Assembly (NCBI GenBank): GCA_025991245.1
Contig: BQMJ01000077.1
Span: 1 to 64,000 of the forward strand
From: Galdieria partita
Taxonomy: Eukaryota > Rhodophyta > Bangiophyceae > Galdieriales > Galdieriaceae
DNA length: 64,000 bases
Direction of reading: 5' to 3'
Position numbers and translations under genes: made by a program. A model generated the notes under the pieces. It worked only from the letters and a program-made list of their open reading frames with translations. It did not search any database and was not told the origin of the DNA. Below are positions 35,665-44,768 of this stretch, in pieces (position 1 is the first letter of the stretch; each line of letters begins with the position of its first letter).

Positions 35665-37171
35665 TACCTCTTATATTGGTTCAAATTGAAAACGAATAGA
35701 ATACTGTTGGCTCGATTTATGATGCAACAAGTCAAAAGTACTTACATGGGTGCAATGAGCTATACAAAGGTTAGTGTCTTTACATTGTTGGAATACGGAG
35801 ATTATACTCCACGATAGAGTTGGATCCTGGCGTCCCTTTTAATATATGCAAGAAGGTGCTTTAGAATGAGTAACGAGTAAAGAAGACAAATATTTTCGAG
35901 TTGCCAGTATTGATGAATTCATTGAAACCATCAATGACTTTGGGTATACAAGAATGGATTCGCAAAGGCTCTCAAATCTCATCAACCCCTGTTGTGGACT
36001 GAATTTTGGATTGGCTGGTAATGCTATGAAATATTGGAATCATTTTGCATAGTTATAATATCTAAAGAGGTGCATATCGACTGAGACCAACGGATGTGAG
36101 TTTTCTATGCACTGATTTTCACTTAATGTCATTTATGCAGCTGCTAGATTTAAAAAAAGGAGGAGCTGAACTATTACACGTCTTGTGGAGGTACACATTT
36201 TGGGAATAGGGCAATGTAGGGACAAACTCCAGGCTATGATTTTGATGTTCCAGTAAATTGTTATGGTCGACCAACTGAAAAATACAAACGACTGAAAAAT
36301 GGAGTCCACATGTGACATTGGGAGATGAATGTAGTTTTGTAGGCAATGACCAACGCATTGAGGCTCATGTAACTATTGCAAGGAAGGCAGTTTGTCTCCA
36401 ATCATTGTCTGTGAAAATTTATTTGAATCATGAAGAAATTTTTGATTCTTTTCAAAATATTTACAGCAATTCTCAGAGCAATCATCGTCAACTTGATCAC
36501 GTGTAAGAAGAATGGAAAACTATACAAATTCCTGTTCTCAACAAGGAAAAGAAAGGCAAACAACAGCACATTGAATTTCCATTGATTCATGTAAAGATCA
36601 ACGGATTTTATATGTGGTACACAGGAATGGATTCCATTCATTGCAAGTTTAAGGAAGAAGATAGGCCTAAAGATGCACTCGAATTGAGACGCTGCTGACT
36701 ATATTCAAGTCTTTTTCAATCAGAAATATGTAGGCTCGTGTAACAGTCTGTGCTATGAAGAGGAATGTACAGGAAGAAGGTCTGGATTTTCTCAATCTTT
36801 CGATGGAGAGGATTTATCTGCAATGCTATATTGCGTTGGATAAGAATGGAGTGTATACGTTCGAAGTAGCCATTTGAGTGGGTCTTGTGAAGGGAGTGTT
36901 TCAGCTATGGGAAAATGGTAGAATGGAACAAGAAAGGAATTTTTTTTCTGCACCGAATTTGAGTTTCCAGTTGTTCAGTTCCAAAGTGGAAACTGTTTAT
37001 GCTGCATTTGGTTCCAAGTGGACTAGTGCACCTTTGCATATCAGCAAGGAGACTAGTCCAAATATTTCATTTCTGCTCACAAATCATCCACAAGTGGGAC
37101 CTCAACTTTGGCAAACCAAGGTTCATCTCAAAGAGAATGACGTTCAAGAGGTGAGTATGATTCAGTCATAA
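35665..37171 (+). pseudogene. GH35 beta-galactosidase, 3' part (dead, split gene)
   Basis: Continues the GH35 gene interrupted at 31,104. Recognisable family segments in order are P-LILVQIENE at 35,668-35,700 (the catalytic acid/base region), PGVPFNICK near 35,820, QPLLWTEFWIGW near 35,985 (the nucleophile region), GYDFDVPVNCYGRPTEKY near 36,230, FYMWYTGMD near 36,605, DYIQVFFNQKYVGS near 36,695 and LWENGRMEQE near 36,890. Multiple stops and frame changes separate them, for example the stop directly after IENE, so it is not functional. The last frame (36,878-37,171) is the longest surviving stretch. 37,172-38,130 downstream holds only short unassignable frames. Confidence 0.8.
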
Positions 37172-38129
37172 ACTAGCTATAGTGACTCAAGTTTCTCAAT
37201 AGATGAAATATGAAGTACTGTTGGACCTGAAATGTATGTCAAAGGAACTTTTAGAAAAACTTTTGCTTGGGTCGATATTGGATTGCAAACTATATTGAGA
37301 AAAATGCCAATCTCTCTCGTTCTCTAATTGTTGAAGACTATCATTACTTTTAGTCAACTGTATTGTTTTGTTCCCAAAACAATCATTTCTGAGCCCACCA
37401 AGATACAATTGTTGACAATTCAGTGAATCTGGGTTGATGGACGTTCTTGGTCATTCATGAAGCTATTTTCATTGTCAATCATAGTAACATAGCAAGTTTT
37501 CATGTCACGTCACTAGTGTCCTTCAACCCTAATCATTCATTGGAAGAAACTATCGATCATGTTTTGCATCACACCAGCAAAAATGTAGTTTCTCAGAAAG
37601 TAGACAACATGAGCTCAAGAAACCACAGTGAAACCCTAATTAGCGCATTATCAAAGGTGACATCTACCTTTCCATGTCAAACTATACTTTTGAAAAACTT
37701 TTTGAACTGCTTTTCTCAGTTCAACACTGCTTATCTATCAACGGTCGAATGATTTTTTGAGAATATGAAATAGTGCAAAGAACGAGACATGCGCATCTTT
37801 TCTCTCACAATAATGAAGCAAGGGGATATTTTTGACTTTGTTGGGTACCTCTTCCAGCTTTTTCAGAAACAGTATTTATTTATGATAGATAAACTCAGCG
37901 AAATAAGTAGCATGTGTGAAGATTCTAGTAAACTTAGAGGCATTTTGTAAAGTGAGATTCGAGTTGTATCCCATTTCACAATTTTTTGAGAGAGAGAGAT
38001 ATGTACATTGCTTGATACAGGAAAAGTAACTTTATACTTGGTACTTTGTTTGAGTGTTATGCTCGCTCGAGTAGAATGACCTCCATATCTTGTGGTTGAA
38101 TTCCCTGAACCTCAAAGATATTAAAGACC

Positions 38130-39360
38130 ATTGGATAAGGTGTTGAAGGACTGGTTATTACCCTCAGATGAGCTGTACTTTATAGAATTGTCGAAAAGGA
38201 AGACTGGAGAAATTTCATTGAATTTAGAAAACACACACGGATGGCTTTGTTACAAAAAGAGTCGAGACGATTATTGCAGAAATTGGCAAAGCTTTGTGGA
38301 TCATGTTTTGGATGATGGGAGAAAACTCGCTGGGACTTGGATGATTTGTCGAGTTGCTACAAACTGTGTTGAAGGAGAGTGATGATGATATAGAGTGTCA
38401 TTTGATTGATTGGCATCGTTTGGGTTTGATGCTGAATATGCAAAAGGAGAGATCAATAGTTTTGCTGGTAGACTTGAGACTGGTCGCTGTGAATATATTC
38501 CAAGAGCTCATTGCCATTCCGAGTTTTTCAATGAGGCTGCTAAATTGTTGCCTTTCATTGTAGTATTCCAAATATCCCAACAGCCAATAGAGTCTTTTTT
38601 GTATTTATGAATGATTCATAGCTCTGTACTCCAATTCTTGGATTGTTGTGCATTCCGTTGTCTTTGAAAGGTTCTTTTACCAGAGAATGTTTCATAAAAG
38701 GACTCTAAACTTGAGAAAATTCTCTGATTCATTGGCAGATGACTAGAGAGAATATTTGCAGCAGTGTAATCATTTTATTCCGGAAGATAGCACTTGTAAT
38801 GGATCGACTGCCTCTGCTGTATTCCAGAATAGACAAACGTGTTGTGTGGTTGGTTTTTATTTCAATTGGATTAGCCAAGTGAATGACCGAGAGGATGGAT
38901 GGATAAAGAAACGGACCAGGGAATGGCCAAGGTTTTGAATGCTGATTCTTGATTCATCTATTCAACATGGAGTGGTTGGGATCTATGACAGGCATTCTCT
39001 ACCATTTTCTGATGATGACAACAATAGCATTGAAAACCAACGCTATTGGACAAATGACAATATGGCTGGTCGTGATCCGTTTCCAAAAGGGTGGCCAACT
39101 ATTTTGGACACATGGGAGAGGGAAGAAAAAGCCTTTGCATTCCACTGCTCGTAGCCCATCCGCAATAGTAGAGAGAAGAATTCCAGTGACGCGAGCTAAT
39201 CTCTCTTTGGAAGATTGGCAAAGAAAATATGGTTGCACCAAGTGGTTCTTCATTGGATTGGAATACTTTTTCATCAGATGATGGGATGGGATGAGCATCG
39301 AGTCCATATATTTCAAAGATTCCTCTTCTTCCGGTATCTGTTTGAAAAGATGCCACCTTT
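38130..39360 (+). pseudogene. Decayed M4-type gene, member M7
   Basis: A degraded relative of the 24,279-25,448 gene. It shows a segment with HFIPEDS and VVGFYFNW that aligns with the YIPKE and VGVACKG parts of the nuclease-like fold, and a tail at 39,235-39,360 that matches the M4 SAM-like end. Several breaks; family RHS/Crinkler-like with SAM-like tail. It is followed by the same flank as M4, so the locus was duplicated as a block. Confidence 0.5.
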
Positions 39361-40285
39361 TAATATGGAAAGCTTTTGTTTAGGATGTCACTAGTCACAA
39401 CAGAGTAGAGGTTTCATGTTTTCACTACTCACATGGGGTGTCACCATTGTCAATCTTATTTGAGAGTATGAAGAAAGGATACCTTGTCCCATTTGTAAAA
39501 CTCGTTGAACATTTGTACATACAAAGCTATTCAACAGACAATCCAATAACGAATATTACGCAAAGAATAGTTTCGAAGAGTTGGATTGTGTTTCATTCAT
39601 TGGAGGTTGTGTACTTTCTAAGTGGGTGCACTAGAACCGTGAAAAGTTTCTACCCTGACCATCAGGAGAGTTGAACAAGTGTGAAAATTCAAAAACAAAT
39701 CAACTATTGAAAACTGTTTGATTCTCTCAAGGCAGTTTGACAGTGTGGAGAACAAGGGATACTTGGTTGCAGAGACTGCTCATTCATGGATATTCTCTGT
39801 GACAACAGTATAGTATTTTTATACGAGTTCCTCGATGGTACAAGACAACGCTGTTTTATCTTTTATATTGGAAAAGCCAAACTCGGCTCAAAGGGTATTT
39901 TAAGAAACTCCCAAGGTGAAATTGTCATACAGTGCCTAGCAAAGTATTGTTGATCGATTCTTTTTTTGAGCCTTTTATAAAACATGGAGTTGTGGTTCCA
40001 TAGCCATTGGAAGATACCACAAAGACAGCTCAAACATGAGAGAGAGTTATACATTAGTAGTTTTGCTGATACATATTGTTAATTAGTTGCTGTTTTGCCA
40101 CTGCTTCAACTCTTTGAGATTCATTTTGGTGAAAAGTATTTGCAGTTTACGTGATTGTTGGGTATCTCCAGGAACCTTTGAAATGCTCAAAAGGACACTT
40201 TCTATTTGTAACTAGTTGTTCTTGGATAGTTTCAATAGGGTCCTTTTGTAAGTTGTACAAATTGCCTTTTATTTCAATGAAGGAT
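39205..40285. repeat. Duplicated block C2, direct copy of 25,205-26,735
   Basis: The second copy of the M4 3' end plus flank, shortened by about 450 bp relative to the first. It ends about 280 bp from the last codon of the Derlin gene. It is therefore the innermost subtelomeric element in the window. 40,285-40,565 contains no gene except the 3' end region of Derlin. Confidence 0.72.
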
Positions 40286-40565
40286 GATAAGGTGATGATG
40301 ATGGAGAGTAGCAGAACAAGCAGACATGTATGGATGGGGCAATTCCAGTGACGTCCCGTTGTAGGATGAATGGTCCAAAGTGGATATTCATTGGAAAAGT
40401 ATTGTAGGCGAATGGTTTGGACGGAGTGTCTTATTGTGCCTATTTTGAATTCACTGTGGAATAGTGAAAAGTGTTGGAAATTTCCAAAGCAGAATAGTCC
40501 CAGTTTTCTATTTGTCTTTTTATGGAGGTTGGAACGAATCTCATTTTATGAAATGCAAATATGGA

Positions 40566-41380
40566 CTAAAAGATGCCATCTTCGCCTATCCATGCCACTT
40601 CATCCGCTCCTCTTCTTCTTCCTCCTTGTTGTTGTTGTTGTGCCAAAGGATTCCACTCTCTTTGTATTCTCCAAGCATGCTGAGTATCTTGCAAAGGATT
40701 CCAATCACCAAACAACCAATAAAGTATGGCAGGAGTTTTGAATATTCGGCTACCTCCTGTGAGTTGTGGGTAAATATCTTCAAAGTAATAGTAACAATGT
40801 CCAGCGATGACGCCGAGTATATCCGTGACAGGTGAAGTACCTAATAAGAACGAGAAACCTAAAAATATCCACGGCAAGTAAGGAGCACGAAAGTTGAATA
40901 AACCCAAAAAGTTCATCAGTTGGTGTTCGTTTCTTCTGGCCCACACGTAGACCATCATAAACATAAGACTTGGACCTAAAAACTTGATAGTTGGCGTAAC
41001 GAAGGAGAGAATCATTAATAGGATTCCTCCAATGAACAACATAAATACAAAGTCTGCTGAACGCCCACGGAATGTATTGAGTTCTAACAGTTTACAATAT
41101 CGATAGAGAAAGAACATGTGGAATAAAAAGTCCATTCCAAAGGGTCCAAAGTAGAAAAAGTTGGAGAATATTCTCCACAATTGCAACCTTGGGCTATTAT
41201 TAGCAACTAGGAAGGATAACCACAAGTAAGTCGTTACCTTTTGACTCCTTCCCAACTATAATAGAGTTTCATAGGGGATAATATATCCAAAGCACATAAT
41301 ATAGTGACTGTAGAAGATATGGTTACATAGGCTCTCGTTACAGGAGGAGTATTGATAAACCAATCTTCTAAGAAAGACAT
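40566..41380 (-). CDS. DERL: Derlin (ER-associated degradation channel)
   Basis: Derlins are rhomboid-like multi-pass ER membrane proteins that help retrotranslocate misfolded proteins for p97/proteasome degradation. Two exons (41,380-41,238 and 41,193-40,566; 44-nt GT-AG intron) give 256 residues, the usual family length. The first exon begins MSFLEDWFINTPPVTRAY, a typical Derlin start. Later landmarks are LWRIFSNFFYFGPFGMDFLF, the WARRNE loop, and a hydrophobic segment before GHCYYYFEDIYP. About six membrane segments are visible. The C-terminus has a poly-Gln run (QQQQQ) and a basic patch. The start codon is 27 bp from the stop of the gene upstream. Which Derlin paralog it is cannot be settled from sequence alone. 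Confidence 0.93.
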
Positions 41381-41407
41381 ACGAGAGTGACACACGAAAA
41401 AGGATTT

Positions 41408-41911
41408 TTATTCAGTCTTTTTCTCTCTTTTCCATCGCTTTCTCAACGGTTGCACAACATATTTATCCATCAAAGGAGCCAACAATAAAGCACCGGCAAC
41501 TCTAAAAGGTCTAGAAAAGTTATTAATACCCCACATAAGACCAAATACTACTGGAAAAGTTTTCCATGTAAGAGGCTTTCCTGTAGTTCGAATAAACCCT
41601 ATCAATGCTATGATAAAAGATATAGAATATGTAATAGCATCAAATATTCCATAAGATAAAATAGCTGCGACACCATAAGTTTTCACAACTTGTTGAGGAT
41701 TCATGGAAACTGCATCATGATAACCGAGTAGAGAAAGAAACTTCTTAAGCCATCCCCGTTGGCTTCGTTCGGCTGAAGATGGTTCCCTTTTCGAATGCTT
41801 AGGTAGACAGCTTTTTAACCTTGGAGTTGTACATCTTTTGAAAACTTTTCTCTCAACTGAATACAACAACCGTGAAGACTCTTTACTAAAGCCAGAACAG
41901 ACAAAAGCCAT
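41408..41911 (-). CDS. Conserved membrane protein, probably organelle-targeted
   Basis: The frame is open from 41,932, but that Met overlaps the upstream gene. The Met at 41,911 leaves a 7-nt gap and gives about 167 residues starting MAFVCSGFSKESSRLL. The first ~55 residues are rich in Ser, Arg and Lys with few acids, as in a plastid or mitochondrial transit peptide. Two or three hydrophobic segments follow (YGVAAILSYGIFDAITYSIS, then FPVVFGLMWGINNFS with RVAGALLLAPLMDKYV), and the tail is very basic. The arrangement resembles uncharacterised plant and algal plastid membrane proteins with a YGVxxxLSYG-type start, but I cannot name the family with certainty. Confidence 0.7.
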   Translation of the reverse strand: MAFVCSGFSKESSRLLYSVERKVFKRCTTPRLKSCLPKHSKREPSSAERSQRGWLKKFLSLLGYHDAVSMNPQQVVKTYGVAAILSYGIFDAITYSISFIIALIGFIRTTGKPLTWKTFPVVFGLMWGINNFSRPFRVAGALLLAPLMDKYVVQPLRKRWKREKKTE

Positions 41912-41918
41912 ATCGGAA

Positions 41919-42968
41919 TCAATGGAGCTCAAAAGTCCATAATGAGGACAATAAGGGTCGGGTCCGTCTTTTCTTCAAAGCGGGTAAAATATATTCTTCA
42001 TTCTTATCCAAAGAAAAGCGAACTTGTTTCACTGCAGGCAAGTCTGTACTGTTCTTTGTCGTTGATTGACTCTTTTTGGACAGTAAACGTTCTGACCTTC
42101 GCCTCTTCACAGGAGAAGTTTCAGACACTTGTGGCGAGTCCAAGCACGAAACAAGGGTTTCCAACTCGGAGTAAAATGTATATAGACTCTTCCTTGCTTT
42201 GGATGGACGTTGAGGTGAACTAGCAAACGGATACAGTTTGGATAGCCACTGTCTTGTAACAAACAATAACTCGTATCGTTGTTCTGTTGCTGCTGTTTTG
42301 CACTCTTGAACAAAGGGTAACAAGATCCTTTCTCGTGTTCTTGTGGCAAGTAAAGAATCCGTCTGTATAGCGTCATTCAAACATATGTGAAAGAGTGACC
42401 ATAACACGTCAACTTTGTTCGAGGAAGACGCACAATACAACGCTTTGCGAATCACATGTTCATAATATTGGTCTATCACGTGAAGACAAAGTCCCTTGCT
42501 TGTGTATCTCCAATGTTCTGTGATGGTTTCTTCCATAACAGTGACTAGTTCCCTCATCTTCTGCTCAGTCCACTCTTGATTATCTCCTATGACAGCTATT
42601 TCATCCAAGCAAGCTGTAACGAGGTCATAAAACTTGTCTAGACGATACATATCCAACTTGGGCCATAAACTACCTACACACTCCCATAGCGCTTTCAAGT
42701 ATTTACTTTTGCCAATTTGAATAAACTTGGCTACGTGTTGAGTTATCTTTTCAGTAGTTGACGCTTCATCACTTAACCAAATAGCATAAAATAGTGCTCT
42801 ACAAAGTTTGGACAGCTCTATAGGTTCAACTTGAGAAGCATGCGCTGTAAGCCATAGTTCCACCATCTCCAACGCTTTCAGCCGACGATGCTTCTCATTC
42901 CCCGCTAAAGACTTGGCAACGCGACGAAAACGTTCTTCTTCCATATCCGTTGAAAAATGGTCATTCAT
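41919..42968 (-). CDS. RRP1: RRP1/Nop52-type ribosomal RNA processing protein
   Basis: 349 residues in one exon. The N-terminus has the family's signature region: FRRVAKSLAGNEKHRRLKAL, then ELSKLCRALFYAIWLSDEA and the helical stretch KALWECVGSLWPKLDMYRLDKFYDL. Nop52/RRP1 acts in the nucleolus in 27S pre-rRNA processing toward the large subunit. The C-terminal third is basic with KRRRSER, KKRRTR and a VRFSLD segment, consistent with nucleolar location. The stop lies 7 nt before the likely start of the next gene in the same direction, so transcripts of the two probably overlap. Confidence 0.9.
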   Translation of the reverse strand: MNDHFSTDMEEERFRRVAKSLAGNEKHRRLKALEMVELWLTAHASQVEPIELSKLCRALFYAIWLSDEASTTEKITQHVAKFIQIGKSKYLKALWECVGSLWPKLDMYRLDKFYDLVTACLDEIAVIGDNQEWTEQKMRELVTVMEETITEHWRYTSKGLCLHVIDQYYEHVIRKALYCASSSNKVDVLWSLFHICLNDAIQTDSLLATRTRERILLPFVQECKTAATEQRYELLFVTRQWLSKLYPFASSPQRPSKARKSLYTFYSELETLVSCLDSPQVSETSPVKRRRSERLLSKKSQSTTKNSTDLPAVKQVRFSLDKNEEYILPALKKRRTRPLLSSLWTFELH

Positions 42969-43127
42969 GTCTAAAAAAATATTCTACTCCTCCTCTACCT
43001 CCTACGAGTAATCATAGTACAATGGCTCCTTTTTCTTTCTCCCTGATCAATAACAATCATCACGGTTAGAACACCTTCTACTGTCCCATTCTAAATACAC
43101 AACGCACCCTCAGGTAATGTTCGTCGC

Positions 43128-43148
43128 TTCTCTCTCTCTCTCCCATCC
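43128..43148. repeat. CT tract in the RRP1/ferredoxin intergenic region
   Basis: A run of CT dinucleotides between two divergent genes, about 160 bp from the RRP1 start and 60 bp from the proposed ferredoxin start. Similar tracts lie upstream of CDC6, RUVBL1 and the gene at 60,554. Confidence 0.8.
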
Positions 43149-43200
43149 TTCCTCCTCCATCCATTGCCATCTCCGAGGTGCATCCTTGTTCTGACAAGGA

Positions 43201-43787
43201 ATGATGGCGTTTCTCACTTGTATAAACTATGCTGTAAAAACACCCGCTAAAAAATGGAATCCTGAACAAAGAAATGGGTTTCATCGACAATACAAGATAA
43301 AACCACTTTCGAAACAAAAGCTAGTAAGTCTATACGTTCTATTTTGAACCAACTATAAACTCAGCAATGAGAACCCATCCTTCTTCATGACCGTAACTTA
43401 TCCTTCTACAACAGTCTGCGAACTCACTGTTTTGTATGGTGAACAAAAAATAAAAAAAATACAAGTAGAACAAGGACAAACTCTACTCGAAGCGATGGAA
43501 GGCTCGGGATTACCTGCAGATTCCTCTTGTAGAGCTGGTGTTTGTATGACGGTTGGTAGCTCTCTTATCCGTTGGATCTTCGATAAACTCAGTAGCAATA
43601 GTGCGCCGTGAAACTGCTAGAAGGAGAGGTTGACAATGAAGAAGCGGCACTGGCAAGTGAAGCTAGAGAAGCCGGATTTATTCTTGCTTGCTCTGCATAT
43701 CCGTTATCTCCAAAAGTGAAAATAGAGATAAATCACGGAGACGATGCATATGAAATACAATATGGAAAATTCGAATATAAAGAGTAA
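43201..43787 (+). CDS. Plant-type [2Fe-2S] ferredoxin, plastid-targeted
   Basis: Ferredoxins of this class carry electrons from photosystem I or NADPH to plastid reductases. Proposed exons are 43,201-43,323 (leader MMAFLTCINYAVK and more basic residues, transit-like), 43,372-43,551 and 43,602-43,787, giving about 162 residues. The core exons are firm: 43,387-43,551 joined to 43,602 restores CRAGVCMTC, that is C-x4-C-x2-C, and the fourth Cys is in LACSAYPLS. The leader exon depends on using the AG at 43,370-43,371 instead of the CAG at 43,362-43,364, so it is less certain. The 50-nt intron cuts directly before the third cluster Cys. The C-terminal tail (DDAYEIQYGKFEYKE) is longer than in photosynthetic ferredoxins, so a specialised role is possible. 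Confidence 0.88.
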
Positions 43788-44768
43788 AGGTTCAAGTTGT
43801 AAACCACTATTATGTTCCTCGACGTGACAAAAATTTTAATTCTGATTATTCGTTTTCAGTCAAAATTTTATTAAGCTGAAAAATATTTCGTAGATTAAAG
43901 CGATTGTGAGAAATTTAAAAAGAATTAAATTTCAGATAAAATTTATTTCAAATTATTTTTTAAAGGGTATCTTACGGTAAACGTGACAGATACTTCATTT
44001 CTTTTTGAAGTTGTTCTCTTAAAATTTTTATTCTAAGTTCGAAGAGTTGCTAAAGCTTTCAGTTTCCTACAACGCAGCGTGTAATGCTATTGAAAAATGG
44101 ATTTAAGGCCGTGAGAACTCGAATGTTTTCGAGGTTGCATTTAATTTTTACTAGGTTACTAAATTTAATTTCTTGTAAAAGGAGGCAACCGTAGAATGGC
44201 CTAGGCAGCTTTTGAAAATCCTGTAGTGAAACACGGCAGAAATAGCAGTTTTCAATGTTTGTTTGCTGGCGTTATCTGGGGCTTGATACTTTTCTTTATG
44301 AAAGGATTGAATCTTTTTTTAATAGTCCTGGATCTAGTATCTTTTAGCCGATAGATTCGAAGAGTTGCTTAATCAGGTTTGAGTCTGACTCTCGAGTAAG
44401 GCTGAATAATTTTATTATTTAATTCCACTTCCTCTGAGAACTGTAGTTGAGCTCGTGTAAAGATTTGTGTTTACGACAGTAACCTTTGAAATCTCGAAAG
44501 ACTTGTTAATGGAAGAGGAATGGCATAGGCTGTGCACAATTGCTTTGGCTCGACACTATTTGCTGAGGCAAACAGTTTCTTTGCTCATCGATGCAGTATT
44601 CTTCAAAAAAGGGTATATCGTATCCACTGGAAAGGATGTCACAAAACGATGGATATCTTATGCTTAGAAAAAAGGTTCAATAATTTTCGGCTTTTTATTT
44701 CTTGTCAACTGCGCATCTATCTATTTACTGGACCAAAAAAACTGTTATCTTTTTTCTTTTAGGTCTAT
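43788..44768. other. 1-kb AT-rich gap without a clear gene
   Basis: Between ferredoxin and CDC6 (convergent), an unusually long gap for this gene-dense part. The first half is very AT-rich. The word TTCGAAGAGTTGCT occurs twice (about 44,038 and 44,355). A 66-codon frame at 44,467-44,667 has no recognisable motif. I looked for tRNA, U6, U2 and U5 signatures and saw none. Confidence 0.5.

Larger units (their letters stand above)
31104..35665 (-). repeat. Inverted, shrunken copy of the 7.7-17.9 kb subtelomeric block, inserted in GH35
   Basis: Read on the minus strand, this segment follows the order of the first block: 35,665-35,060 matches 7,735-8,330, 34,900-34,150 matches 11,430-12,140, 33,290-32,825 matches 15,640-16,140, and 32,820-31,104 matches 16,141-17,880. 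About 5.6 kb of the source is missing, including most of M1 and the intervals 8.4-11.4 kb and 12.1-15.6 kb. Stretch 33,300-34,140 has no clear partner. Both ends abut GH35 coding sequence that is adjacent in intact family members. I see no terminal inverted repeats and no target-site duplication. Confidence 0.78.

Noticed and set aside
31104-35665. The inserted block as a DNA transposon
   Set aside because: No terminal inverted repeats, no target-site duplication and no transposase-like frame; its internal order is that of the subtelomeric region itself.
36119-36641. Minus-strand frames at 36,119-36,358 and 36,402-36,641
   Set aside because: They are shadows of the GH35 pseudogene, whose plus-strand segments carry the family motifs.
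44467-44667. 66-codon frame, or an RNA gene, in the ferredoxin-CDC6 gap
   Set aside because: No homology recognised, no tRNA A/B boxes, and no U2, U5 or U6 signature words on either strand.
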